Assembly: GCF_001462205.1 (NCBI RefSeq)
Contig: NZ_LKIR01000089.1
Span: 53,902 to 96,635 of the forward strand
Reading direction: 5' to 3'
Source of the DNA: Haloparvum sedimenti
GTDB lineage: Archaea; Halobacteriota; Halobacteria; Halobacteriales; Haloferacaceae
DNA: 42,734 nucleotides
Notes under the pieces: generated by a model
Seen by the model: only the letters and a program-made list of their open reading frames with translations
The model's database searches: none
Told to the model about the DNA's origin: nothing
Shown here: one piece after another, positions 14,303-22,220 of the stretch
Layout of the letters: the number at the start of each line of letters is the position of its first letter
Numbering within the stretch: position 1 is the first letter of the stretch
Position numbers and translations under genes: made by a program

Positions 14303-16861
14303 CTACTCCAACTCGGCGGGATCCGCGGCCGCTTCCACCGCGTCGACCGCGGCGCGGTTCGCGGCCACGTCGTGGACGCGCACGACGTCCGCGCCGCGCT
14401 CGGTCGCGATCGCGGTGCCCGCGACGGTCGCCGCCTCGCGCTCGTCCGGCCCCCGCCCGATGGCGCCGAACAGCGACTTGTGGGAGTGTCCGACCAGCAC
14501 CGGACAGCCGAGCGCCGCAAACTCGTCGACCCGGCCGAGCAGCTCGAAGTCCTCCGCGGGCGACTTCCCGAAGCCGAGCCCCGGATCGACGATCACGCGC
14601 TCGCGGTCGATCCCCGCACGCTCGGCGAGCAGCAGGCGCTCCTGCAGGTCGCCGATCACGTCGGCGACGACGTCCTCGTACTCCACGTCGGTCGCGGGGT
14701 CGACCGGCGCCTCGACGCTGTGCATCACCACGACCGGACAGCCCGCCTCGGCCACCACCTCGCGCATCCGCGGGTCAGCGAGGCCGGTCACGTCGTTGAT
14801 CACGTCGGCACCGGCTTCCAGCGCGGCCTCCGCCACCGCGGGCTTTCGCGTGTCGACGGAGACCCACACGTCGCCGGCCGCGACCTCGGGCACCTCGTTG
14901 ACCGCCTCGACCACGGGCACCACGCGGTCGATCTCCTTTTCGACGGGGACGGGTTCCGCGCCCGGGCGCGTGGACTCGCCGCCCACGTCGAGGATGTCGG
15001 CGCCCGCCGCAACCATGCGCTTCGCGCCGTCGACGGCGTCGCCCAGCGCCGCGTGTCTCCCGCCGTCGTGGAACGAGTCCGGCGTCACGTTGAGGATGCC
15101 CATCACCGCGGTGCCCTCGGCCCACGGGTACGCCGCGTCGTCCCCGGCCCGCGACCCCGCTCCCGGCCCGGACCCACCGCCCCGGCCGCTCACCGCGGTC
15201 GCATCGAGCGGCGGTAACTCGACCGCCGCGCGGAGGTCGCTCGCCACGTCCGCCATCCCGGTGCCCGCCGCCGCGAGCCGGATCGTCGCCTCGTCGTACG
15301 CCTCGGCCGTCCCCGCGCAGACGACCGCGACCAGCTCGCCGCCGTCCGCCGCGTTGGAGACGACGCACTCGCCGTCGGCCGCCCGGATCGCCGTCGTCAG
15401 ACGCTCCGCTCTCGCCGACTGGAGTCGGGTCTCCACGACGCGGTGGTCCAGTGACGGCGCCGTCTCGCCGACCGTCGCGGGGGCGGCGTCGGCGTCCTCC
15501 AGCAACGCGGCCGCCTCGCCGGCGTCGTCGACGCGGACCGGGCGCGGCGCGTGCGTGTACGTCGACCGCGCCTCGGCGACCGCGAACAGCGACCCGGTCA
15601 CGAGCACGCAGTCGTCCGCGTCGGCGCGCTCGCGGGCGGTCCTGAGCGCGTCCGCGACCGCGTCGACCGACTCGACCGTCCCCACGCCACCGTTCCGGAA
15701 TGCGGCGGCGAGGACTTCTGGGTCCTCCGCGCGGTCCAGGTCCGGCCGGCAGGTGGTCACGCTGTCGGGCGTCGGCAGGTTCTCGACGGTTCCGGCGTGG
15801 TCCTTGTCGTGCATCGCGGCGAACGCCAGATGGAGGTCGTCGTAGTCGTAGTCCGCGAGCGTCTCCGCCAGCGTCTCGCAGGCCGCGGGGTTGTGCGCGC
15901 CGTCGAGGACCACCAGCGGCGCCGTCTCCAGCACCTCGAACCGGCCGGGCCACGTCGCGCGAGCGAGCCCGTCGAGGACCGCGGCGTCCGCGAGGTCGAC
16001 ATCCAGCGCCGCGGCCGTCGCCCGCGCGAGCGCGGTCGCGACGCCGGCGTTCGTCGCCTGATGCTCGCCGACAAGGGGGATCCGGGCGTCGTACGCCCAG
16101 CCGTCTCCGTCGACCGCGACCGCTGCGTCGCAGGGACCGACTCGCCCCTCGTAGGCGGCAGTCACGTTCGGGTCCGTCGCGGGCGCCTCGACGCCCGGAC
16201 CGTCGACGGTCACGACCCGGCTTCCCGCTTCGCCCGCCACCTCGCGGACCACGTCGAGCGCTTCCCCGCCGCAGGCGGTGACGAGCGGCGCGTCCGCGGG
16301 CGCGATCTTCGCCTTCGTCCGGGCGATCTCCGCGACGGTGTCGCCAAGCACCGCGGTGTGTTCGAGCGAGACGTTCGTCACCGCGGCGGCGAGGGGGTCG
16401 ACCGCGCTCGTCGCGTCGTACTCGCCGCCCATCCCGACCTCGAGGACGGCCACGTCGACGTCACGTCGTGCGAACTGCCAGATCCCCATGGCCGTGACGA
16501 CCTCGAAAAACGTGAGCGGTTCGCCCGCGGCGGCCCGCTCGACCAGCCACGGCTTCGTCTCGGCGACGAACGCGGCGATGGCGTCGTCGCTCATCGGGCG
16601 TCCGTCGACCCGGACGCGCTCGGAGAGGTCCTCCAGGTGTGGGGAAGTGTAGAGGCCCACGGAGAGGCCGGCCTCTCGGAGAACGGACTCCGTCATCCGC
16701 GCGGTGCTCCCCTTGCCGTTCGATCCGGCGACCTGTACGAACGCCACGTCGTCCTCCGGGTTACCGAGGTGGTCGAGGAGGGACGCGACGGACGCTGTGC
16801 CCGGGCTGACGGAGAAGCGGCGGAGGTCGAACAGGAAGCTCGCCGCCTCGTGGTAGCGCAT
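14303..16861 (-). CDS. folCP: Fused dihydrofolate/folylpolyglutamate synthase - dihydropteroate synthase
   Basis: This 852-residue protein joins two folate-pathway enzymes. Residues 1 to about 440 are FolC: the P-loop VAGSNGKGST at 44-53, the YTSPHLEDLSERVRV loop, VLEVGMGGEYDATSAV, and DGAHNPAA. This half adds glutamate to dihydropteroate or folates using ATP. Residues about 584-852 are FolP: GILNVTPDSFHDGG, DVGGESTRPGAEPV, VSVDTRKPAVAEAAL and GFGKSPAEDFELL, the pterin- and p-aminobenzoate-binding loops. A roughly 110-residue segment lies between them and is Ala-rich, with no motif I recognise. Fusion of FolC and FolP is a known haloarchaeal arrangement. A TATA-like element about 27 nt before the ATG at 16861 supports that start. 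Confidence 0.93.
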   Translation of the reverse strand: MRYHEAASFLFDLRRFSVSPGTASVASLLDHLGNPEDDVAFVQVAGSNGKGSTARMTESVLREAGLSVGLYTSPHLEDLSERVRVDGRPMSDDAIAAFVAETKPWLVERAAAGEPLTFFEVVTAMGIWQFARRDVDVAVLEVGMGGEYDATSAVDPLAAAVTNVSLEHTAVLGDTVAEIARTKAKIAPADAPLVTACGGEALDVVREVAGEAGSRVVTVDGPGVEAPATDPNVTAAYEGRVGPCDAAVAVDGDGWAYDARIPLVGEHQATNAGVATALARATAAALDVDLADAAVLDGLARATWPGRFEVLETAPLVVLDGAHNPAACETLAETLADYDYDDLHLAFAAMHDKDHAGTVENLPTPDSVTTCRPDLDRAEDPEVLAAAFRNGGVGTVESVDAVADALRTARERADADDCVLVTGSLFAVAEARSTYTHAPRPVRVDDAGEAAALLEDADAAPATVGETAPSLDHRVVETRLQSARAERLTTAIRAADGECVVSNAADGGELVAVVCAGTAEAYDEATIRLAAAGTGMADVASDLRAAVELPPLDATAVSGRGGGSGPGAGSRAGDDAAYPWAEGTAVMGILNVTPDSFHDGGRHAALGDAVDGAKRMVAAGADILDVGGESTRPGAEPVPVEKEIDRVVPVVEAVNEVPEVAAGDVWVSVDTRKPAVAEAALEAGADVINDVTGLADPRMREVVAEAGCPVVVMHSVEAPVDPATDVEYEDVVADVIGDLQERLLLAERAGIDRERVIVDPGLGFGKSPAEDFELLGRVDEFAALGCPVLVGHSHKSLFGAIGRGPDEREAATVAGTAIATERGADVVRVHDVAANRAAVDAVEAAADPAELE

Positions 16862-16921
16862 ACGCGGAGGTGGTCGGGGCGTCGCTTTAGCGTAACGGAC
16901 CGGGTGGCCGAAGCGAACCCA

Positions 16922-16926
16922 TTTAG
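16922..16926 (+). promoter_or_regulatory. TATA box of the trk operon
   Basis: TTTAG, preceded by CGAACCC that resembles a BRE element, places the predicted transcription start about 26 nt downstream, at or next to the ATG at 16950 and not at the trkA start at 16975. Confidence 0.5.
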
Positions 16927-16949
16927 TCGCTCCGCGTAAACGCCGGGTT

Positions 16950-16973
16950 ATGACCATCGAGGAGGGCCCGTAG
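16950..16973 (+). CDS. Possible 7-codon leader peptide before trkA
   Basis: ATG starts an open frame of seven codons, MTIEEGP, that stops with TAG at 16971-16973, one base before the GTG of trkA at 16975. Within it the run GAGGAGG (16959-16965) is a strong Shine-Dalgarno sequence set 9 nt before that GTG. The predicted transcript begins at or beside this ATG. The peptide could therefore be translated leaderless and deliver ribosomes to trkA. Alternatively the ATG is chance and only the Shine-Dalgarno element matters. Confidence 0.35.
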   Translation: MTIEEGP

Positions 16974-16974
16974 C

Positions 16975-18315
16975 GTGCGTGTCGTCATCATCGGGGCCGG
17001 GCAGGTCGGCGAGAGCATCGCGGCCGACCTCCAGCACGACCACGACGTGGTCGTCGTCGAGAACCGCGACGAACGCGCCGACGAACTCACCTACGCGCTC
17101 GACGTGCTGACCGTGTCGGGCGACGGGACGGAGCTCTCCACGCTGGAAGACGCCGGGGCCGCGGACGCCGACATGGTGCTCGCGACCACCGACGACGACG
17201 AGACGAACATCGTCGCCTGCTCGACCGCGAAGGCGCTCTCCGGGTCGGCGTTCACCATCGCGCGGATCAAGAACACGAAGTACCTGCGGACGTGGGAGCG
17301 CGACGAGGGCGCGTTCGGCATCGACTTCATGGTGTGTACGAACCTCCTCACCGCGGAGTCCATCGTCCGCGTCGTCGGGCTCCCGGCCGCCCGCGACGCG
17401 GACGTGTTCGCCAACGGCCGCGTCCAGATGGCCGAGTTCGAAGTGAGCGAGGGGTCGCCCATCGCGGACCAGACCGTCCAGGAGGCGGACCGTTTCGACT
17501 CGCTGACGTTCGCGGCGATCCTGCGGAACGGCGACGTGGAGATCCCGAGCGGCGACACCTGCATCAAGACGGGCGACCGCGTGGTCGTCATCGGCTCACC
17601 GCGCAGCGTCCAACAGTTCGCCCGGACGCTCGCACCGGAAGTCTCCCCCGAGAAGTCCGCGGAGGTCGTCGTGATCGGCGGCTCCGAGATCGGCTACCAC
17701 GTCTGCCGGCTGCTGGAGGAGCGCGGCCTCTCGCCGCGGCTCGTCGAACAGGACCCCGATCGCGCCCGCAAACTCGCCGAGGACCTCCCCGAGACGCTCG
17801 TGATGGAGTCCGACGCGACCGACATGGGCTTCCTCGAGCGCGAGCACATCGGCGACGCCGACATCCTCGTCTCGACGCTCGACTCCGACGAGAAGAACCT
17901 GCTCGAGTGTCTGCTCGCGGAGCGGCTGGGCGTGGAACGCACGGTTGCGGTGATCGACCGCACCTCATACGTGGACCTCTTCGAGACGGTCGGCGTGGAC
18001 GTGGGGCTCTCCCCGCGGGAGGTCGTCGCCGAGGAGATAACGCGGTTCACGCAGTCCGGGTCCGCCGAGAACATCGCGTTCATCGAGACCGACAAGGCGG
18101 AGGTCCTGGAGATCGAGCTCGACGACTCCAGCCCGCTCGTGGGGCGGACGATCAGGGACGCGGTCGGCGACCTCCCCGAGGGAGTCGTCATCGGCGCGAT
18201 CACTCGGAACAAGGAGTTCATCGTCCCTCGGGGCGACACGGAACTCCACCCGGGTGACCACGTCGTCGTCTTCGTGGACGCCGCGGTGCTCGACGAGGCG
18301 ATGGAGACACTGTAG
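16975..18315 (+). CDS. trkA: Trk potassium uptake system NAD-binding subunit TrkA
   Basis: TrkA is the cytoplasmic ring that gates the TrkH potassium channel in response to nucleotides. This 446-residue protein has two tandem RCK modules. The first starts with VVIIGAGQVGES (GxGxxG at residues 7-12) and the second with VVVIGGSEIGYHVC near residue 233. Each is followed by a TrkA_C segment; residues 130-220 end in GDRVVVIGSPRSV and the last 85 residues end in GDHVVVFVD. The length is normal. The start is GTG at 16975 with a good Shine-Dalgarno sequence. The next gene, trkH, starts 3 nt after the stop. Confidence 0.93.
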   Translation: MRVVIIGAGQVGESIAADLQHDHDVVVVENRDERADELTYALDVLTVSGDGTELSTLEDAGAADADMVLATTDDDETNIVACSTAKALSGSAFTIARIKNTKYLRTWERDEGAFGIDFMVCTNLLTAESIVRVVGLPAARDADVFANGRVQMAEFEVSEGSPIADQTVQEADRFDSLTFAAILRNGDVEIPSGDTCIKTGDRVVVIGSPRSVQQFARTLAPEVSPEKSAEVVVIGGSEIGYHVCRLLEERGLSPRLVEQDPDRARKLAEDLPETLVMESDATDMGFLEREHIGDADILVSTLDSDEKNLLECLLAERLGVERTVAVIDRTSYVDLFETVGVDVGLSPREVVAEEITRFTQSGSAENIAFIETDKAEVLEIELDDSSPLVGRTIRDAVGDLPEGVVIGAITRNKEFIVPRGDTELHPGDHVVVFVDAAVLDEAMETL

Positions 18316-18318
18316 CCG

Positions 18319-19851
18319 ATGGGTCGCTGGCCCGATCGCTCGTCAAAGGGACGCTCCCGGATTCGGGTGCGCTGGCGGGCGAGTCTCGGGCTCCTCGGCA
18401 GCATCCTGAAGTGGCTCGCGGTGCCGCTGGCGTTCCCCCTGCTGCTGGCCGTTCTCTACCAGGAGCCGGTCCTCCCGTTCGCCGTCACGATGGCGATCAC
18501 GCTCGCGCTGGGCGAGGGGCTCGAGCGACTGCCCGAAGACGAGGAGATCAGGGGGCGAGAGGCGTACCTGCTGGTCGCGCTCGCGTGGCTCGCGGTCGCG
18601 GTGATCGGGGCCATCCCGTTTCTGCTGGCCGGAAACGGCGTGCTCGCGCAGCCGGTCGACGCGCTGTTCGAGTCGATGTCGGGCGTGACGACGACGGGCG
18701 CGACCGTCCTCGACGACTTCAGCGTCCACGGACGCGCGATCCTGATGTGGCGACAGGTGCTCCAGTGGCTCGGGGGGCTCGGGATCCTCGTGCTCGCCAT
18801 CTCGGTGCTCTCGCAGCTCTCCGTCGGGGGGGCCCAGCTGATGGAAACCGAGACGCAGACCCAGGACGTGACGAAGCTCTCCCCGCGGATCACCGAGACC
18901 GCGCGGATGATGTGGGGGCTCTACGGCGGGATCACGGCGCTGTGTGCGGTCTCGCTGTACGCGCTTTCGGTGGTCGGCGTCGCGCCGAACATGGACGCGT
19001 ACAACGCGATCGCCCACGCCATGACCGCGGTCGCGACCGCGGGCTTCTCGCCGAGTCCGGACAGCGTCGGGGCGTTCGCGCCGGTCGCGCAGTGGCTGGT
19101 GGTCCCCTTCATGTTCGTCGGCGCGACCAACTTCGTCCTGATCTACTACTTCGTCCGGGGTGACTGGGGGCGCCCGCTCCGAAACGAGGAGTTCCGATAC
19201 TACGTCGGTATCGTCGCCGGAACGACGGTGCTGATGACGCTGCTTCTGGTCACGGACCCCGGCGTCACGTTCCCGGCCGAGGCGACTGTTCGCCACGCCG
19301 TCTTTCAGGTCGTCTCCATCCTGACGACGACGGGCTTCGCGACCGTCGACTTCAACACGTGGTCGCCGGCCGCGCGCCACCTGCTGTTCGCGCTGATGTT
19401 CCTCGGCGGCATGGCGGGGTCGACGACCTGCTCGATCAAGCTACTGCGCTGGGTCATCGTCGCGAAGTCGCTGCGGCGTGACCTGTTTACCGCCGTCCAC
19501 CCGGAGGCGATTCGGCCGGTGCGGCTCGGGGATCGCGTCGTCGACGAGGAGACGATCCGGGACGTGTACGCGTACACGCTGCTGTCGCTGCTCATCTTCT
19601 TTGCGCTCACGGTGTTCATCGTCGTGGACGGGACTCGGTCCGGCGTGACCGTCTCGGAGTTCGAAGCGATGGCCGCGGCCGCATCGACGTTCCTCAACAT
19701 CGGCCCCGCCTTCGGCTTCGCCGGTCCCTACGGGAGCTACGGCCCCTTCTCGAACGCCACCAAGTCGGCCATGATCCTCCTGATGTGGGTGGGTCGGATC
19801 GAGATAATCCCCGTGCTCGTGGTCGCGACGCCCGCGTACTGGCGGTCGTGA
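18319..19851 (+). CDS. trkH: Trk potassium channel subunit TrkH, copy 1
   Basis: This 510-residue integral membrane protein has the four membrane-pore-membrane repeats of TrkH/KtrB. The four selectivity-filter loops are all present: SGVTTTGATVLDDF, TAVATAGFSPSPDS, SILTTTGFATVDF and STFLNIGPAFGF, each with the conserved filter Gly. Potassium therefore passes through this subunit, with TrkA bound below. The first 25 residues are Arg-rich and cytoplasmic. It follows trkA at 3 nt and is almost certainly co-translated with it. It shares the same layout as the second TrkH gene but differs in many residues, so the two are an old duplication. Confidence 0.93.
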   Translation: MGRWPDRSSKGRSRIRVRWRASLGLLGSILKWLAVPLAFPLLLAVLYQEPVLPFAVTMAITLALGEGLERLPEDEEIRGREAYLLVALAWLAVAVIGAIPFLLAGNGVLAQPVDALFESMSGVTTTGATVLDDFSVHGRAILMWRQVLQWLGGLGILVLAISVLSQLSVGGAQLMETETQTQDVTKLSPRITETARMMWGLYGGITALCAVSLYALSVVGVAPNMDAYNAIAHAMTAVATAGFSPSPDSVGAFAPVAQWLVVPFMFVGATNFVLIYYFVRGDWGRPLRNEEFRYYVGIVAGTTVLMTLLLVTDPGVTFPAEATVRHAVFQVVSILTTTGFATVDFNTWSPAARHLLFALMFLGGMAGSTTCSIKLLRWVIVAKSLRRDLFTAVHPEAIRPVRLGDRVVDEETIRDVYAYTLLSLLIFFALTVFIVVDGTRSGVTVSEFEAMAAAASTFLNIGPAFGFAGPYGSYGPFSNATKSAMILLMWVGRIEIIPVLVVATPAYWRS

Positions 19852-19852
19852 G

Positions 19853-19894
19853 CGTGGGTGGGTGCGGAAGCCCACGCACGGAGCGCCCGCTCCG
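19853..19894 (+). terminator. Two hairpins between the trkH copies
   Basis: CGTGGG / CCCACG (19853-19858 and 19871-19876, 12-nt loop) is followed by a perfect 7-bp stem CGGAGCG / CGCTCCG at 19879-19894 with a 2-nt spacer. A TTCTTG tract starts at 19905. Together they could slow or end transcription from trkA-trkH, giving the second trkH its own unit. Confidence 0.4.
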
Positions 19895-19957
19895 ACCCGG
19901 AGCTTTCTTGATTCCGGTGTCTGAGTGAACCGGTATGGAAACGCGCAAGGGGTGCCG

Positions 19958-21532
19958 ATGCCGTCGGCGCTGAAGGTCGACTGGCGGACCAGCGTCGCGG
20001 TCACCGGCACGGTGCTGAAGCTCATCGCGGCCGCAATGGCCGTCCCGCTAGTGGTCGCGCTCGTCTACGGCGACGACCTGCTGGTGTTCGGCGCGTCGAT
20101 CCTCATCACGCTCGCGCTCGGGTCGGCGCTTGAGCGGTTCGACCCGGACCCGGATCTGGGCCCCCGAGAGGCGCTGCTCCTCGTCGCGGTCGTCTGGATC
20201 GTCGTCGCGGTCGTCGGGACGATCCCCTATCTGTTGGCCGGCTACGGCACTGAGTCGACGGTCGGGCTCGACTTCTCCTCACTGGGTGCGTTCGTCGGGG
20301 GGATCGTCAACGCGCTGTTCGAGTCCACCTCCGGGTTCACGACCACCGGCGCGACGGTGCTCGGCGAGATCTCGACGGACCGCCACTCGCACGCGCTGCT
20401 GATGTGGCGACAGCTCACGCAGTGGCTCGGCGGGATGGGGATCATCGTGCTGATGGTCGCGATCCTCCCGGAACTGGCGGTCAACGGCGCCCAACTCGTG
20501 AGCGCGGAGGCGCCCGGTCCGCAGCTCCAGAAGCTGACGCCCCACATCCAGGAGACCGCTCGCGTGCTCTGGAAGGTGTACTTCGCGTTCACCGTGGCGC
20601 TCGCGGTCCTTCTGGCCCTGTTGGGCGCGTCCGGGCTGGCGCCGAACATGGACCTGTTCAACGCGGTCGCGCACGCCTTCTCCACGATGCCGACGGGCGG
20701 GTTCTCCCCGCAGTCCGAGAGCATCGCCGCCTTCTCCGCGGTCGTCCAGTGGGCGATCATCCCGTTCATGGTCGTCGCCGGCGTCAACTTCGGGCTGTTC
20801 TGGCACCTCCTCGAGGGGGAGACGCGCGAGTTCCTCGAGGACACCGAGTTCCGGACGTACGCCGGGCTCGTCGCGGCCCTGACGGGGGTCCTGTCGGTGC
20901 TGCTGTTCACGGGCGTCGCGCCGCGGCTCGCGATCGGGGGATTGACCGAGGGGGTCGCCGAGAACAGCCTCCGACAGGCGGCGTTCCAGATCGGGTCGCT
21001 GATGAACTCCACGGGCTTCGCGACGAGCGACTTCGCGCAGTGGGACCAGCACGGGCAGGTGTTCCTGCTGGCGGTGATGTTCGTGGGCGGCTCCGCCGGC
21101 TCGACCGGTGGCGGGATCAAGGTGATCCGCTGGCTGATCGTCTTGAAGGTGCTCAAACGGGAGCTGCTTCACACGAGCCATCCCGACGCGGTCCAGCCGA
21201 TCCGGCTCGGCGGCGCGGTGGTCGACGAAGAGGCGCTCCGCGGCATCGTCGCGTTCTCCATGCTCTACCTCCTGCTGTTCGGGCTCGGCTCGGTGGTCAT
21301 CGCGCTCGACGCGGCGCGGGTGGGCATCGAGTTGACCGCACTGGAGGCGGTCGGCGGAAGCCTCGCGACCGTCGGCAACATCGGCCCGGCGTTCGGCCGG
21401 CTCGGCCCCTTCGGATCGTACCTGATGCTCCCCGACACGACCAAGCTGTTCATGATCTTCCTGATGTGGGTCGGGCGGCTCGAGATCCTCCCGGTCTTGG
21501 CGCTTTTCACCGGCGCCTTCTGGCGGCGGTAG
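19958..21532 (+). CDS. trkH: Trk potassium channel subunit TrkH, copy 2
   Basis: This second TrkH has about 524 residues from ATG 19958 (MPSALKVDWRTSV). An in-frame GTG at 19925 would add 11 residues that do not look conserved. The four filter loops are SGFTTTGATVLGEI, STMPTGGFSPQSES, SLMNSTGFATSDF and LATVGNIGPAFG, so the pore is intact. Long hydrophobic helices alternate with these loops. An AGGGG run a few bases upstream can serve as a ribosome-binding site. It has no TrkA of its own nearby, so it probably uses the single trkA product here or another TrkA elsewhere. Two TrkH pores per TrkA is common in halophiles that accumulate molar potassium. Confidence 0.92.
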   Translation: MPSALKVDWRTSVAVTGTVLKLIAAAMAVPLVVALVYGDDLLVFGASILITLALGSALERFDPDPDLGPREALLLVAVVWIVVAVVGTIPYLLAGYGTESTVGLDFSSLGAFVGGIVNALFESTSGFTTTGATVLGEISTDRHSHALLMWRQLTQWLGGMGIIVLMVAILPELAVNGAQLVSAEAPGPQLQKLTPHIQETARVLWKVYFAFTVALAVLLALLGASGLAPNMDLFNAVAHAFSTMPTGGFSPQSESIAAFSAVVQWAIIPFMVVAGVNFGLFWHLLEGETREFLEDTEFRTYAGLVAALTGVLSVLLFTGVAPRLAIGGLTEGVAENSLRQAAFQIGSLMNSTGFATSDFAQWDQHGQVFLLAVMFVGGSAGSTGGGIKVIRWLIVLKVLKRELLHTSHPDAVQPIRLGGAVVDEEALRGIVAFSMLYLLLFGLGSVVIALDAARVGIELTALEAVGGSLATVGNIGPAFGRLGPFGSYLMLPDTTKLFMIFLMWVGRLEILPVLALFTGAFWRR

Positions 21533-21611
21533 CCGGCCGACGCGGCGACTTCCCGCCTCTCGGACAGCGGGACGATCACTACCGAAGAGGGAGAGAACAC
21601 CCGGCGCTCGC

Positions 21612-21813
21612 GGGACAGAAAAACGCTCGACGGTCGCGGGACAGAAAAACGCTCGGCGTCCACGGGACAGAAAAACGCTCGGCGTCCACGGGACAGAAAA
21701 ACGCTCGGCGTCCACGGGACAGAAAAACGCTCGGCGTCCACGGGACAAAAAAACGCTCGACGGTCGCGGGACAGAAAAACGCTCGGCGTTCGCGGGACGG
21801 AAACGCTCCAGCC
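21612..21813. repeat. Tandem 26-bp minisatellite, eight copies
   Basis: GGGACAGAAAAACGCTCG units start at 21612, 21638, 21664, 21690, 21716, 21742, 21768 and 21794, exactly 26 bp apart. Two endings alternate: a GACGGTCGC type (copies 1 and 6) and a GGCGTCCAC type (copies 2-5); copy 7 ends GGCGTTCGC and copy 8 is shortened and changed. It fills most of the 302-nt gap between trkH copy 2 and the minus-strand gene at 21835, with no plausible coding content. On the minus strand each unit has a T-run. Confidence 0.95.
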
Positions 21814-21834
21814 ACCGCCCTCGCTCGCGGCCCG

Positions 21835-22092
21835 TCAGTGGCGCTTGATGTGGTACGCGTAGCCCCACACGAACGCCAGCACCGCGATGGCCGCGACGTA
21901 CAGGGCCGTCGCGGTCAGTCCGGCGTCGAGCGTCACGATCGGATGGGCGCTCACGACGGTCGCGGCCGACTCGATCATCGCTTCCACGTCTCTGGTCGTT
22001 ACGAGCGTTTCGATGAGTCGGGAGAGCACGGGCCCGACCAGCAGCACGACGACCGCCGCCATCGCGTGCGAGAGGCCAGTCTGCGTCGGCAT
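21835..22092 (-). CDS. Small membrane protein, unknown
   Basis: This 85-residue protein has two hydrophobic helices (AMAAVVVLLVGPVLSRLIETLV at residues 10-31 and ATALYVAAIAVLAFVWGYAYHI at 61-82), with a short polar loop between them. It ends in a His/Lys-rich tail (YHIKRH). The ATG at 22092 is preceded by a weak AT-rich patch. I do not recognise the family; it looks like a haloarchaeal small membrane protein. It lies between the Trk and B12 blocks, with the 26-bp repeat array directly after its stop codon. Confidence 0.6.
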   Translation of the reverse strand: MPTQTGLSHAMAAVVVLLVGPVLSRLIETLVTTRDVEAMIESAATVVSAHPIVTLDAGLTATALYVAAIAVLAFVWGYAYHIKRH

Positions 22093-22220
22093 ACGTAGTA
22101 CCTGCGCGGGGGCGGCAAAAATCTTTATTCGGACGACAGGTTTCGCGGTCGGCGGCGAGATGGTCGCCGCCGCGACGGCGATCCCGCCGCGAGAGCGATC
22201 GAGGCACCGCGTCCGAGCCG

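Noticed and set aside
21612-21813. CRISPR array
   Set aside because: The 26-bp units follow each other without unique spacers and there are no cas genes.
21265-21815. Open minus-strand frames through the 26-bp array, rich in Phe-Cys-Pro and Ser-Arg
   Set aside because: The repeat unit has no stop in any of these frames, so long open frames arise by chance; they lack homology, a start signal and normal halophile amino-acid use.
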